A stretch of DNA of 64,000 bases. Source: an uncultured Cellulophaga sp. (GTDB taxonomy: Bacteria > Bacteroidota > Bacteroidia > Flavobacteriales > Flavobacteriaceae). The position numbers and the translations under genes were made by a program. This document shows positions 8,568 through 16,562 of this stretch, piece after piece (within the stretch, counting starts at the first letter, position 1; each line of letters opens with the position of its first letter). Where the stretch lies: contig CANLOV010000002.1 of NCBI GenBank assembly GCA_947492955.1, forward strand, positions 461,323 to 525,322, given 5' to 3'. The notes beneath the pieces are model-generated. The model was not told the DNA's origin and did not search any database. It was given only the letters and a program-made list of their open reading frames with translations.

Positions 8568-9199
8568 GAAAAATAAATTTTTAAAAATTCATATTCCTCT
8601 AATACCTTTTTTCTTTTTGCAAACACTTCTAATAATGCTGCTATATTAACCACAAATCCTAAGGTTGCATAAAAAACCCAAAACCATACAGCTGGCTTAA
8701 ACTCATTAATCATAGAATGTAAATACAAGAACAAATGAGGTAAACTATATATATTAAACAAATATTTATATGATAAAATATTCTTCTTTCCTAATTGCTT
8801 GTAAAACAAATTTATAAGTTGAACAATTACACATAAAAGCAATGGAAGAAATAAAAAAATTACAAATTCTTTAGTAGAAAAGAAAAAATTAGCTGTGTAT
8901 AGTAAAATACTCCAAAGCAATAAGCAAGCATAAAACAAAGGTTCTTTTATAAAACTAAAAATTCTTTGCCACAGTGCTTTTTGATATCCTTTATGTATTG
9001 ATTTTTCCTTTTCTTCAGCAATTTGTCTGCACCAAGCTACTCTTTTTTGCAAAAAACTCTCTAAATCTGGGTAATTCTCTAGCTGTTCGTATTCCGATAC
9101 CAAATGGTCTATAAGTTCATAGCGAACATCCATATATTTAATACCCTTATTTTTTAAGTACTTGTCTATATTTAGTATGTCTTCTTTTACTAATCTCAT
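8564..9199 (-). CDS. HAAS-like small membrane protein, paralogue 2
   Basis: A 211-residue protein: N-terminal helix LVKEDILNIDKYLKNKGIKY, then MDVRYELIDHLVSEYEQLEN, a further helix (LESFLQKRVAWCRQIAEEKE) and four membrane helices from about residue 82 on. It shares the DVRxExxDH element with the other three proteins but has YEQLE where they have IE. The shared element lets it be aligned over about 60 residues; the membrane part is divergent. It is translationally coupled downstream (4-bp overlap) and only 2 bp from the gene upstream. Confidence 0.75.
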   Translation of the reverse strand: MRLVKEDILNIDKYLKNKGIKYMDVRYELIDHLVSEYEQLENYPDLESFLQKRVAWCRQIAEEKEKSIHKGYQKALWQRIFSFIKEPLFYACLLLWSILLYTANFFFSTKEFVIFLFLPLLLCVIVQLINLFYKQLGKKNILSYKYLFNIYSLPHLFLYLHSMINEFKPAVWFWVFYATLGFVVNIAALLEVFAKRKKVLEEYEFLKIYFS

Positions 9200-9201
9200 T
9201 G

Positions 9202-9861
9202 TTAAGCGAACTTTTGTTTTAGGATACCAAAATGTTCTTTATAAATCTTAAACATGTGGTAATAAAATACTAAACAAAAAACAGGAAGAAATAAACTTAA
9301 AAAGGGCATGCCTGATGTAAAATATTGTTCATTAGGAAAAGCAATGACAAACCCTCCTAACATAAGTCCATAACCAAAACCTTGAATTTTATAAAAATAT
9401 CGATAAGTTGTCTGTACTTTAGATTTATTAATAAAATGTAAACCAATAATTGCTACTAAAAATAGAACTCCGAAAAGAACTGACATTAATACATTTAGAA
9501 TATTGTAAAAAAATTGGTTTGTTATAAAGTCAAAAACAAACAGCAAAATAACTGATATTAATGCAGACACTGGAATTGAAATAACATATATTTTCTTAAT
9601 TAATCTTACACACTTTTTAATCATTAATTTAGGTCCACAAAATGCTAAACCAAGCCAATAACTTGAATAAGGTTTTAAATCTTCTTTCCAATTTTTTATT
9701 GCCAAATCAAAAGCATCAATAAAGCTTAAACCATTACTCATTTCATCTTCTATAGCTGAAACCATGTGGTCTAACACTTCATATTTTAAATCTACTTGGT
9801 TTAAATTTTTAAATTCTATATATAACTCTACCTGGTGTATTTCTTCTTTTGTTAATTTCAT
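9202..9861 (-). CDS. HAAS-like small membrane protein, paralogue 1
   Basis: A 219-residue protein with N-terminal helix LTKEEIHQVELYIEFKNLNQ, conserved VDLKYEVLDHMVSAIEDEM, helix LSFIDAFDLAIKNWKEDL, and four membrane helices between about residues 90 and 205. It follows the PadR gene by 13 bp and so is the first structural gene of the operon. In Firmicutes, HAAS/DUF1700 membrane proteins are encoded beside PadR regulators and are thought to modulate them; by position this protein is the best candidate here for that role. No sequence-level confirmation is possible by eye. Confidence 0.75.
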   Translation of the reverse strand: MKLTKEEIHQVELYIEFKNLNQVDLKYEVLDHMVSAIEDEMSNGLSFIDAFDLAIKNWKEDLKPYSSYWLGLAFCGPKLMIKKCVRLIKKIYVISIPVSALISVILLFVFDFITNQFFYNILNVLMSVLFGVLFLVAIIGLHFINKSKVQTTYRYFYKIQGFGYGLMLGGFVIAFPNEQYFTSGMPFLSLFLPVFCLVFYYHMFKIYKEHFGILKQKFA

Positions 9862-9874
9862 AAACCCTACATTT

Positions 9875-10219
9875 TTAATTAATACTCCAATTAGGATTTA
9901 CTAAATTTTGCATACTTCTTATAAACTCTTCTAATTCTGCTAGGCGATTAACCGTTTCTTTTTCACCTGCTTCTGTTAATTTATAATACTTACGCAAACG
10001 ATTATCTACTTTAGCAAGCTCTACATCTAAAAGCCCTTCTGCTTCTAATTTATGTAAGGCAGGGTACAAAGCACCTTCTGTAATTTTTAACTCTCCTTTG
10101 GTAAGCGCTTTTACTTTCTGGGTAATCTCATAACCATACATTTTACCTTGCTCATCTAACAACTTTAAAATAATAGTATTTAAACTCCCTTTATATAATT
10201 TTGCATTCCCCATTGTCAT
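9875..10219 (-). CDS. PadR family transcriptional regulator
   Basis: A 114-residue winged-helix regulator. PadR hallmarks are visible: ILKLLDEQGKMYGYEITQKV (first helices, GYEI), then ITEGALYPALHKLEAEGLLD (recognition helix with the typical TEGxLYPxLxxLExxGLL), wing with NRLRKYYKLTEAG, and a C-terminal dimer helix LAELEEFIRSMQNLV. ATG at 10217-10219 was taken; a second ATG two codons later (MGN) is equally plausible. The gene heads the leftward HAAS-like/ABC operon and has a perfect 48-bp palindrome about 20 bp upstream, a good candidate for its own operator. The ligand is unknown. Confidence 0.93.
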   Translation of the reverse strand: MTMGNAKLYKGSLNTIILKLLDEQGKMYGYEITQKVKALTKGELKITEGALYPALHKLEAEGLLDVELAKVDNRLRKYYKLTEAGEKETVNRLAELEEFIRSMQNLVNPNWSIN

Positions 10220-10238
10220 CTTTTAATTACTTCCCTTC

Positions 10239-10286
10239 AAATATATACATAATTTTCTTATGCATAAGAAAATTATGTATATATTT
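10239..10286. promoter_or_regulatory. Perfect 48-bp palindrome, probable PadR operator
   Basis: Two 24-base arms are exactly reverse-complementary about the centre between 10262 and 10263 (central TTATGCATAA; outer halves contain ATACATAA and TTATGTAT). There is no loop and no gene end here: it lies between two divergent starts, padR 20 bp to the left and the reductase gene 58 bp to the right. PadR proteins bind ACAT/ATGT-type dyads, which are present in both arms. The simplest reading is an operator controlling padR and possibly the divergent gene. Confidence 0.7.
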
Positions 10287-10316
10287 TTTTCGGTTCCAAT
10301 TTTCTATCGCCATAGG

Positions 10317-10336
10317 TTTACGTAATTTTGCGTAAA
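10317..10336 (+). promoter_or_regulatory. Candidate promoter with flanking inverted repeat
   Basis: TTTACG-N8-CGTAAA. The eight bases between the arms are TAATTTTG, which fit the Bacteroidota -7 box TAnnTTTG, 14 bases before the reductase ATG. A repressor bound to the dyad would cover the -7 box. No clear TTG was seen in the -33 region. Confidence 0.45.
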
Positions 10337-10344
10337 TTTTTATT

Positions 10345-11394
10345 ATGGCAAATTTTCACCCTCTAACGGTACAAAGTGTAAAGCCCCTTACACCAGACGC
10401 TGTTGCTATTACATTTAGTATTCCAAAAGAATTGATACAAACTTTTATTTTTTCTTCTGGACAATACATAACTATTAAAAAAGAAATAAAAGGAAAAGAA
10501 CTACGCAGAGCTTATTCTATAAGTTCTTCTCCAAAATTAGATACTATAACTATTGGTGTTAAAAAAGTAGGAAACGAAGGTTTTTCTAACTACGCAAACA
10601 CAAAAATTAAAGCTGGAGATATCTTAGAAGTAATGCCTCCTGAAGGGCGTTTTGTTTTTAAGCCTTCTAACGATACAAAAAACATAATTGCTTTTGCCGC
10701 GGGTAGTGGTATAACTCCTATTATGAGTATTGCAAATAGTGTTTTATCTAGCAATAGCACTAATAAATTTATATTAGTTTACGGAAACAAATCGTACAAA
10801 GACACTATGTTTTATACCGATTTGGTAAAACTACAATTAGAATATGCTAATAGATTTTATATCTATTTTACCAATAGCCAAACAAAAGAAGACGATGCTC
10901 TTTTTGGTCGTATAGATACTAGCACCCTTAATTATGTATTAAAGGAAAAACATACTAATATTTCTTTTGATGATTATTACTTATGTGGGCCTGAGGCTAT
11001 GATTAATTTAGTTACAGATACTTTAAAAGAAGAAGGTGTTTCTAATGATGCTATACATTTTGAATTATTTACGGCTACAGAAATAAAGGAAGAATTACCG
11101 CAAACAGATAGTGGTACTTCTGAAGTTTCTGTTTTGGTAGACGATGAGGAATTTTCTTTTTCTATGGATAAAAAAACGATTATCCTTGATGCTGTACTAA
11201 AAGAAAATATTGATGCTCCGTACTCTTGCCAGGGTGGTGTTTGCAGTAGTTGTATTGCTAAAGTTACAGAAGGAAAAGCAGAAATGAGCAACAATCAAAT
11301 CTTAACAGATAGCGAAATTGAGGAAGGTTTAATATTAACCTGCCAAGCTCGACCAACTACAGCTTCTATAAAGATAGATTACGATGATGTTTAA
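10345..11394 (+). CDS. PaaE-like ferredoxin-NADP-type reductase with C-terminal 2Fe-2S domain
   Basis: A 349-residue flavoprotein reductase. The N-terminal FAD domain shows RRAYSISSSP (about 53-62, FAD site); the NAD(P) domain shows AAGSGITPIMS (about 119-129) and YLCGPEAMI near residue 213. The C-terminal 95 residues are a plant-type 2Fe-2S domain with Cys in CQGGVCSSC and a last Cys in LTCQARP. This order (FNR then ferredoxin) is that of PaaE/HmpA-type electron-transfer subunits. No phenylacetyl-CoA epoxidase gene lies beside it, so the electron acceptor is open and the symbol is withheld. It is divergent from padR and ends at a strong terminator. Confidence 0.88.
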   Translation: MANFHPLTVQSVKPLTPDAVAITFSIPKELIQTFIFSSGQYITIKKEIKGKELRRAYSISSSPKLDTITIGVKKVGNEGFSNYANTKIKAGDILEVMPPEGRFVFKPSNDTKNIIAFAAGSGITPIMSIANSVLSSNSTNKFILVYGNKSYKDTMFYTDLVKLQLEYANRFYIYFTNSQTKEDDALFGRIDTSTLNYVLKEKHTNISFDDYYLCGPEAMINLVTDTLKEEGVSNDAIHFELFTATEIKEELPQTDSGTSEVSVLVDDEEFSFSMDKKTIILDAVLKENIDAPYSCQGGVCSSCIAKVTEGKAEMSNNQILTDSEIEEGLILTCQARPTTASIKIDYDDV

Positions 11395-11460
11395 TCATTT
11401 TTAGTAATGTACTAAACTCTTTTTACAAACTAACTAGTCTGTAAAACGTAAAAAACCAGT

Positions 11461-11503
11461 AAACCGATGAACAAATACAGTAGTTCATCGGTTTTTATTT
11501 TTT
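11461..11503 (+). terminator. Rho-independent terminator
   Basis: A 12-bp perfect stem AAACCGATGAAC / GTTCATCGGTTT with a 10-base loop, followed by a T-rich tract. It ends the reductase transcript. Confidence 0.9.
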
Positions 11504-11680
11504 AATAATCTACATTTAATACAAAACCAACATTTTATACACTACTTAAAAAAGACTAAATAGTTTGTTTTTGTTTTTTAAGAATTATAATAGTATTTAT
11601 GTAAGGAAGATTTTAAAGATCCGACGAAATGCATGCTGTTTTTATACTATTTATGTAATTTTACTAAACAACAATAGTTA

Positions 11681-12376
11681 ATGTCTAATACAAAAGTAAA
11701 TACTACTGCAATTTTAATTTTTGCTAATTCTTCTACAGAAGAGTTAAAGCATAAAACTATTGTAAAAGCCACTACTTTATTTGATACCTTAACAGCACAC
11801 ACTATTAATACTGTAACTAAAAGTAAGCTCCCTTATTTTCATATTACAGAAAAACAACAAGTAGGAGATACTTTTGGAGAACGTTTTATTAACGCTATTG
11901 AGGCGGTTTTTAATAAAGGCTATGATCAGGTTATTACAGTTGGCAATGATACGCCACAGTTACAAGCATCGCAAATTATAAAAGCAGCTAAAGAATTAAA
12001 TGCTAAAAAATTTGTACTTGGCACCTCTACAGATGGTGGTTTTTATATAATGGGTATTCATAAATCTCAATTTAATGCCTCTGTTTTAAAAAAATTAGCC
12101 TGGCAAACACCCCATTTATCTAAACAAATAATACGTTTTATAACTATAAGTTCTATAGAGGTTATTCGGTTTAAAACCTTACAGGATATAGATACTGTTT
12201 CAGATATAAAAAAGCTTTTAAACTATGCTTATAAAATCCCTAAGCAATTACGCATATTATTTTTAGGAATTGTAGCATTAAAAAAACATCAAATTAGAAA
12301 TAACATTGTTTTTTTACCTCATCTACATTATAAAACCAATTACAATAAAGGATCTCCTTTAATATACTTCTCTTAA
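11681..12376 (+). CDS. DUF2064/TIGR04282-like glycosyltransferase, arsenosugar-type cluster
   Basis: A 231-residue soluble protein of the nucleotide-sugar transferase fold. Visible are the N-terminal strand TAILIFANSSTEELKHKTI, the family-like GDTFGERF, the strand and metal region VITVGNDTPQL (where relatives have GSDxP), and TSTDGGFYIMGI. These fit the DUF2064/TIGR04282 family, members of which occur in arsenosugar clusters, as here: the next two genes are the CMD protein and ArsS. By analogy it would move a sugar in the late steps of arsenosugar formation, but that is family context, not a demonstrated reaction. The tail after residue 190 is basic and not family-typical to my eye. Confidence 0.8.
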   Translation: MSNTKVNTTAILIFANSSTEELKHKTIVKATTLFDTLTAHTINTVTKSKLPYFHITEKQQVGDTFGERFINAIEAVFNKGYDQVITVGNDTPQLQASQIIKAAKELNAKKFVLGTSTDGGFYIMGIHKSQFNASVLKKLAWQTPHLSKQIIRFITISSIEVIRFKTLQDIDTVSDIKKLLNYAYKIPKQLRILFLGIVALKKHQIRNNIVFLPHLHYKTNYNKGSPLIYFS

Positions 12377-12479
12377 AGTAAAAGCATTTACTTACAAGCG
12401 TTTTTAATAAATAGTGCATACACATGTAACTATCTTATTATGAATTTAAATTAATATACACCCATTAACAAAATATAAA

Positions 12480-12815
12480 ATGGCAAAATCTTATTATGAC
12501 CCAGCAGACCTTCGAAAATTTGGAAAAATTACCGAATGGAGTGAAGAATTAGGAACTAAATTTTTTGATTACTACGGAAAAGTTTTTGAAGAAGGAGCTC
12601 TTAGTGCACGTGAAAAATCATTAATTGCTTTAGCTGTAGCACATACCGAAAAATGCCCTTATTGCATAGACGCCTATACAAAAGACGGTCTTCAGAGAGG
12701 AATTACAAAAGAAGAAATGATGGAAGCTGTACATGTAGGATCTGCTATTAAAAGTGGCGCTGTTTTAGTACATGGTGTACAAATGATGAATAAACACGAT
12801 AAATTAAGCATGTAA
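12480..12815 (+). CDS. Carboxymuconolactone decarboxylase-family protein of arsenosugar cluster
   Basis: A 111-residue AhpD-like/CMD protein. The redox motif is seen as EKCPYCIDAYTKDG (CxxC about residues 60-63 with the nearby His-type region AHTEK), preceded by the helix ALSAREKSLIALAVA. The C-terminal helices contain EEMMEAVHVGSAIKSGA. In arsenosugar gene sets a CMD-type protein with peroxidase-like motif is encoded next to the radical SAM ArsS; the arrangement here (140 bp upstream of arsS) matches. The thiol pair suggests a redox role; the substrate is not known. Confidence 0.85.
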   Translation: MAKSYYDPADLRKFGKITEWSEELGTKFFDYYGKVFEEGALSAREKSLIALAVAHTEKCPYCIDAYTKDGLQRGITKEEMMEAVHVGSAIKSGAVLVHGVQMMNKHDKLSM

Positions 12816-12954
12816 AAGTAAGTTCTAAGTGTATGTTTATAACAATACAAACGACCACTATAACTTATAAATATTAACTGTTGTAAAGATATTTGTTGAT
12901 TTTATTTTTTAAAATACTATCAGCTAATAACTATCCAATCATCAACTTATAAAG

Positions 12955-14010
12955 ATGGCTACAAAATCATTAAAAGCAAGACAAGATGAGCTTGCTGGCA
13001 CAAATAAACAATTAGAAATTTTAAATGGCGGTATTTTTGCTGATGGCGAGTTACCTTATTTTAAAGATAAGATTGCAAATATTGGTCATTACCCTTTAAA
13101 ACCTAAGAAATTAGAAATTCTTCAGATAAATGTTGGGTATATGTGTAACCAAGTTTGCGAGCACTGCCATGTTGATGCTGGCCCGGACCGAAAAGAAATT
13201 ATGACACGCGAAACTATGCAACAATGCTTAGAAGTCATAAAAAATACGGGAGCACATACTTTAGACCTTACTGGTGGCGCCCCTGAAATGAATCCTAATT
13301 TTCGTTGGTTTGTAGAAGAAGCTGCTAAAGCAGGAATTAAAGATTTTATTGTACGCTCTAACCTAACTATTATACGTGCCAATAAAAAATATTACGATTT
13401 ACCAGAGTTCTTTAAAAAACATAATGTACACGTAATATCTTCTATGCCACATTATACACGTGGTAAAACAGATAAACAACGAGGTGATGGTGTTTTTGAT
13501 AAATCTATTAAGGCTTTACAAGAACTAAATGCTGTTGGTTATGGAATGCCAGATAGTTCCTTACGATTAGATTTAGTATACAATCCTTCGGGAGCATACC
13601 TTCCTGGTGATCAAATGGCATTAGAAGCAGATTTTAAAAAGGCTTTAAAAGAAGATTTTGATATTAAATTTCATAATCTATTTGCCATTACTAACTTACC
13701 TATATCTCGTTTTTTAGATTATCTTATTGCTTCTGAAAACTACGAAGATTATATGTATTCATTAGTTGAAGCTTATAACCCAGCTGCTGTTGCAAATGTT
13801 ATGTGTACCAACACTATTTCTATTAGTTGGGATGGTTGGCTTTACGACTGCGATTTTAATCAAATGTTAGATTTAAAAGTAGCTAGTAAAATAAAACATA
13901 TTAAAGACTATAATGAAGATATTTTAAATGATAGAAACATTATTATATCGCAACACTGTTATGGGTGTACTGCTGGTGCAGGTAGTAGTTGCCAAGGTAC
14001 GGTGGCATAA
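12955..14010 (+). CDS. arsS: Arsenosugar biosynthesis radical SAM protein ArsS
   Basis: A 351-residue radical SAM enzyme. The 4Fe-4S motif is CNQVCEHC (CxxxCxxC, about residues 63-70), followed by HVDAGPDR; the SAM-binding GG-type segment is LDLTGGAPEMN. The C-terminal end has extra cysteines in HCYGCTAGAGSSCQG, the region where some relatives carry selenocysteine; here they are plain Cys codons. ArsS transfers a 5'-deoxyadenosyl group to dimethylarsinous acid on the way to arsenosugars. Length and motifs fit the family well. Its usual partner, the arsenite methyltransferase ArsM, is not found near here. Confidence 0.88.
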   Translation: MATKSLKARQDELAGTNKQLEILNGGIFADGELPYFKDKIANIGHYPLKPKKLEILQINVGYMCNQVCEHCHVDAGPDRKEIMTRETMQQCLEVIKNTGAHTLDLTGGAPEMNPNFRWFVEEAAKAGIKDFIVRSNLTIIRANKKYYDLPEFFKKHNVHVISSMPHYTRGKTDKQRGDGVFDKSIKALQELNAVGYGMPDSSLRLDLVYNPSGAYLPGDQMALEADFKKALKEDFDIKFHNLFAITNLPISRFLDYLIASENYEDYMYSLVEAYNPAAVANVMCTNTISISWDGWLYDCDFNQMLDLKVASKIKHIKDYNEDILNDRNIIISQHCYGCTAGAGSSCQGTVA

Positions 14011-14033
14011 AAAATAAGAAAGCACTACATAAA

Positions 14034-14078
14034 AAAAGCCACCAAAAGACAATAATTTATTGTTTTTTGATGGCTTTT
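14034..14078 (+). terminator. Rho-independent terminator after arsS
   Basis: A long near-perfect hairpin (22-base arms with one mismatch and one wobble) beginning AAAAGCCACC and ending GATGGCTTTT, followed by ATATTTTT. Confidence 0.9.
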
Positions 14079-14255
14079 ATATTTTTCATTACCAACTGAA
14101 TAGTCTTTTTCTATATTATTATTTTAAAAACACCCTCCTTTTTTAACACTTGAACGATTTTTACTACGATTTTATCCTTTGATTTTTAATAAAATGCGAT
14201 TTATTGAGTTATTTGTATAAACCAAGTAGTCTGTTTTATAAGAATTTAAAAAAAT

Positions 14256-14879
14256 ATGGGAAAATCTTTAAAACGCATGGCTACCATGCACCGAATGCAA
14301 AGTACAGGCTTAGAATTATTTTATAAGCAAGGATATTACAATACTACTGTAGATCATATATTAAGCGAGCTTTCATTATCTAAGGGCGCATTTTATTATC
14401 ATTTTAAATCTAAAGAAGATTTTTTTATACAGATAATAGAGAACCTTTTAGTTGGTAAAATGTATAGTATGCTTATTGGACCTCTAGAAGGGCATGATAA
14501 TACTATTGATTTAATTATCAATTGCTTTGAAAATGCACTAGAATCTGCTGTAAACGATGAGTTAGACTATGGTTTTGCATTAAATAATTTTATGATTGAA
14601 TTTAACGGAAAAGACTCAATCATAAAATCTCATTTAAACGAGATAATGCAAACTTGGGAGGTTACCCTTGTATCTACTATTCAGAAAGGAAAATTTAATG
14701 GTTTTATAGATAGACATGTAGATAGTGAAGCCGTAGCTATATATCTTATGAGTTCTTTTATGGGTATTAGAACTCTAATGGCAGAAATGTCTCCTGCTGC
14801 ACGTAAATATCGTTTTATGTCGCAATTAAAACATTACTTTAAATCTATTGAGGCAAAACAACAGGTAAATACTCTTTAA
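14256..14879 (+). CDS. TetR/AcrR family transcriptional regulator
   Basis: A 207-residue regulator with the TetR N-terminal helix-turn-helix: LELFYKQGYYNTTVDHIL, then LSLSKGAFYYHFKSKEDFF (about residues 37-57; the YYHF is the hallmark of recognition helix end). The rest is an all-helical ligand/dimer domain, with the late segment EAVAIYLMSSFMGIRTLM. Its target is not evident: it is separated from arsS by a terminator and 246 bp, and the next gene runs towards it. Its stop codon interlocks with that of the convergent GT9 gene (TAA on both strands overlap by two bases). Confidence 0.9.
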   Translation: MGKSLKRMATMHRMQSTGLELFYKQGYYNTTVDHILSELSLSKGAFYYHFKSKEDFFIQIIENLLVGKMYSMLIGPLEGHDNTIDLIINCFENALESAVNDELDYGFALNNFMIEFNGKDSIIKSHLNEIMQTWEVTLVSTIQKGKFNGFIDRHVDSEAVAIYLMSSFMGIRTLMAEMSPAARKYRFMSQLKHYFKSIEAKQQVNTL

Positions 14880-15919
14880 TTTAATACATTTTCTATTTTA
14901 GCTACAACCTCCTTGGGAGTAATTGTTGTTATAGCTTTATCATAACCTTCTGGGAATTTATTACCGTAGATAGAAGTGGGTATTAAAGGAAACTTATCTC
15001 TATCTGCTAATAAGGTGTTGCTTTCTTGCCCAAAAGGAGCAAAACCAGCATATGGGTGTGTAACTCCCCACAAAGTAATCGTAGGTATTGCATACATTGC
15101 TGCTAAATGAGCATTGCCACTATCCATAGCTACCATTACATCTAAATTAGAAATTAACGCTAATTCCTCTTTAAAAGCTAATTTACCAGTTATGTTAATT
15201 ACATTATTAAATTGACTTGCAACTTCATCTAGCATTTTTTGCTCTTTCTTACCTCCTCCAAAAAGTAAAATCTTATATTTTTCTGAAGTATTAAGTTCCG
15301 CTATAACCTCTTTCATTGCCTCTAAAGGAAACATTTTACCTTTAAACGCTGCAAATGGTGCAATTCCTATCCATTTTTTAGTATCTGCCCCTAATATATC
15401 TACTATTTTATCAGATAACTTTTCTTTAGATAATAATGGCGACTTAGTTATATCTATAGGGTAACCTAACTTATTAAAAACAGCTCCATAACGCTCATGA
15501 GTAGTTTGTAAGGGCTTAAAAATCTTATTTTCTACCCTAGTTAGTGCTTTCTTATCTGCTCTCCCTTTGTCAATTTGCACAAAAGAGACACTACTAAACT
15601 TAAAATAAAATTTTAAAATTTTACTACGTAAAACATTATGCAAATCTGCTACCGCAATAAAACCAAGTGCTTTTAGCTCTTTATACAATTTATAAAGCCC
15701 TAAAACACCTTTATGCTTTCCTTTAACATCTGCTTCGTATACTTCAACATTAGGAATCTGCTGAAACATGGGCTTAAAAAAAGCCCTTGTAAGTACTGTA
15801 ATTTTTAAGTTAGGATACTGCTTAGAAAGTGCAAGTAAAACAGGAACTGTCATAGCCACATCTCCCATAGCAGAAAGACGAATAACTAAAATACGTTCCG
15901 GGACATTATTTAATTCCAC
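14876..15919 (-). CDS. Glycosyltransferase family 9 (heptosyltransferase-like)
   Basis: A 347-residue GT-B enzyme of the ADP-heptose:LPS heptosyltransferase family. N-terminal ILVIRLSAMGDVAMTVPVL is the typical GT9 start (RxSxxGD); WIGIAPFAAFKGKMFP and MDSGNAHLAAMYAIPTITLWG (the donor site region with SGxxHxA) are further family marks. It would act at the inner membrane face in lipid A-core assembly. It overlaps the DUF4254 gene upstream by 14 bp, a pairing that recurs in Flavobacteriaceae, suggesting a joint role. The donor sugar is unknown. Confidence 0.88.
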   Translation of the reverse strand: MELNNVPERILVIRLSAMGDVAMTVPVLLALSKQYPNLKITVLTRAFFKPMFQQIPNVEVYEADVKGKHKGVLGLYKLYKELKALGFIAVADLHNVLRSKILKFYFKFSSVSFVQIDKGRADKKALTRVENKIFKPLQTTHERYGAVFNKLGYPIDITKSPLLSKEKLSDKIVDILGADTKKWIGIAPFAAFKGKMFPLEAMKEVIAELNTSEKYKILLFGGGKKEQKMLDEVASQFNNVINITGKLAFKEELALISNLDVMVAMDSGNAHLAAMYAIPTITLWGVTHPYAGFAPFGQESNTLLADRDKFPLIPTSIYGNKFPEGYDKAITTITPKEVVAKIENVLN

Positions 15920-16511
15920 GAAGAACAGGGTTTAGCTCATCATCATTATACATCTTCATTTGCTTATACACTTTCATGTATTTATCTCCACTTTCTATAT
16001 CTGCAATTAACTGATCTATTGCTGTAGATAAATCTTTTCTTTGCTCTAATAAAACAGCTAATTTTTCTTTACACTTTTTTATATGTTCTGTAGAAGCATC
16101 AGTCCTCGTTGCCTCCTCGTTCATATGATATACCTTTAGTGCTAAAATAGACAAGCGATCTATTGCCCATGCAGGACTTTCTGTATTAATAGTTGCGCTT
16201 TCTTTAATTTGTACCGATTGGTATTTGTTTAAAAAATAACTATCAATATACTCTACTAAGTCTGTTCTATCCTGGTTGCTAGCATCTATCTTACGTTTTA
16301 AAACTAAAGCATCATCAGGGTTTATATTAGGGTCTCTAATAATATCTTCGTAATGCCATTGCACAGTATCTATCCAATTTTTACGATATAATAAATGAGA
16401 AATATCATCCTTATCATATGGGTTTTCAAAAGATTGATACACATCATCTATAATATGATACTTTTCTATACTTTTTTCAAAAATACTATACGCAAACTCG
16501 CTAAAAATCAT
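15906..16511 (-). CDS. DUF4254 domain protein
   Basis: A 201-residue all-alpha soluble protein with the family-like segments LLYRKNWIDTVQWHYEDIIRD (N-third), SPAWAIDRLSILALKVYHM (middle) and a coiled-coil region with LAVLLEQRKDLSTAIDQLI. No catalytic site is known for DUF4254. Its coding end overlaps the start of the GT9 gene, so the two are translationally linked, and it is likely that it supports LPS core synthesis. Confidence in the family is high, function unknown. Confidence 0.85.
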   Translation of the reverse strand: MIFSEFAYSIFEKSIEKYHIIDDVYQSFENPYDKDDISHLLYRKNWIDTVQWHYEDIIRDPNINPDDALVLKRKIDASNQDRTDLVEYIDSYFLNKYQSVQIKESATINTESPAWAIDRLSILALKVYHMNEEATRTDASTEHIKKCKEKLAVLLEQRKDLSTAIDQLIADIESGDKYMKVYKQMKMYNDDELNPVLRGIK

Positions 16512-16562
16512 TCTTATTAATTTTAATACAAAGATACTTTTTATTTATAACTATAAATTATT

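Noticed and set aside
10977..11294. 105-codon minus-strand frame inside the reductase gene
   Set aside because: Antisense to the well-conserved 2Fe-2S domain; no family likeness.
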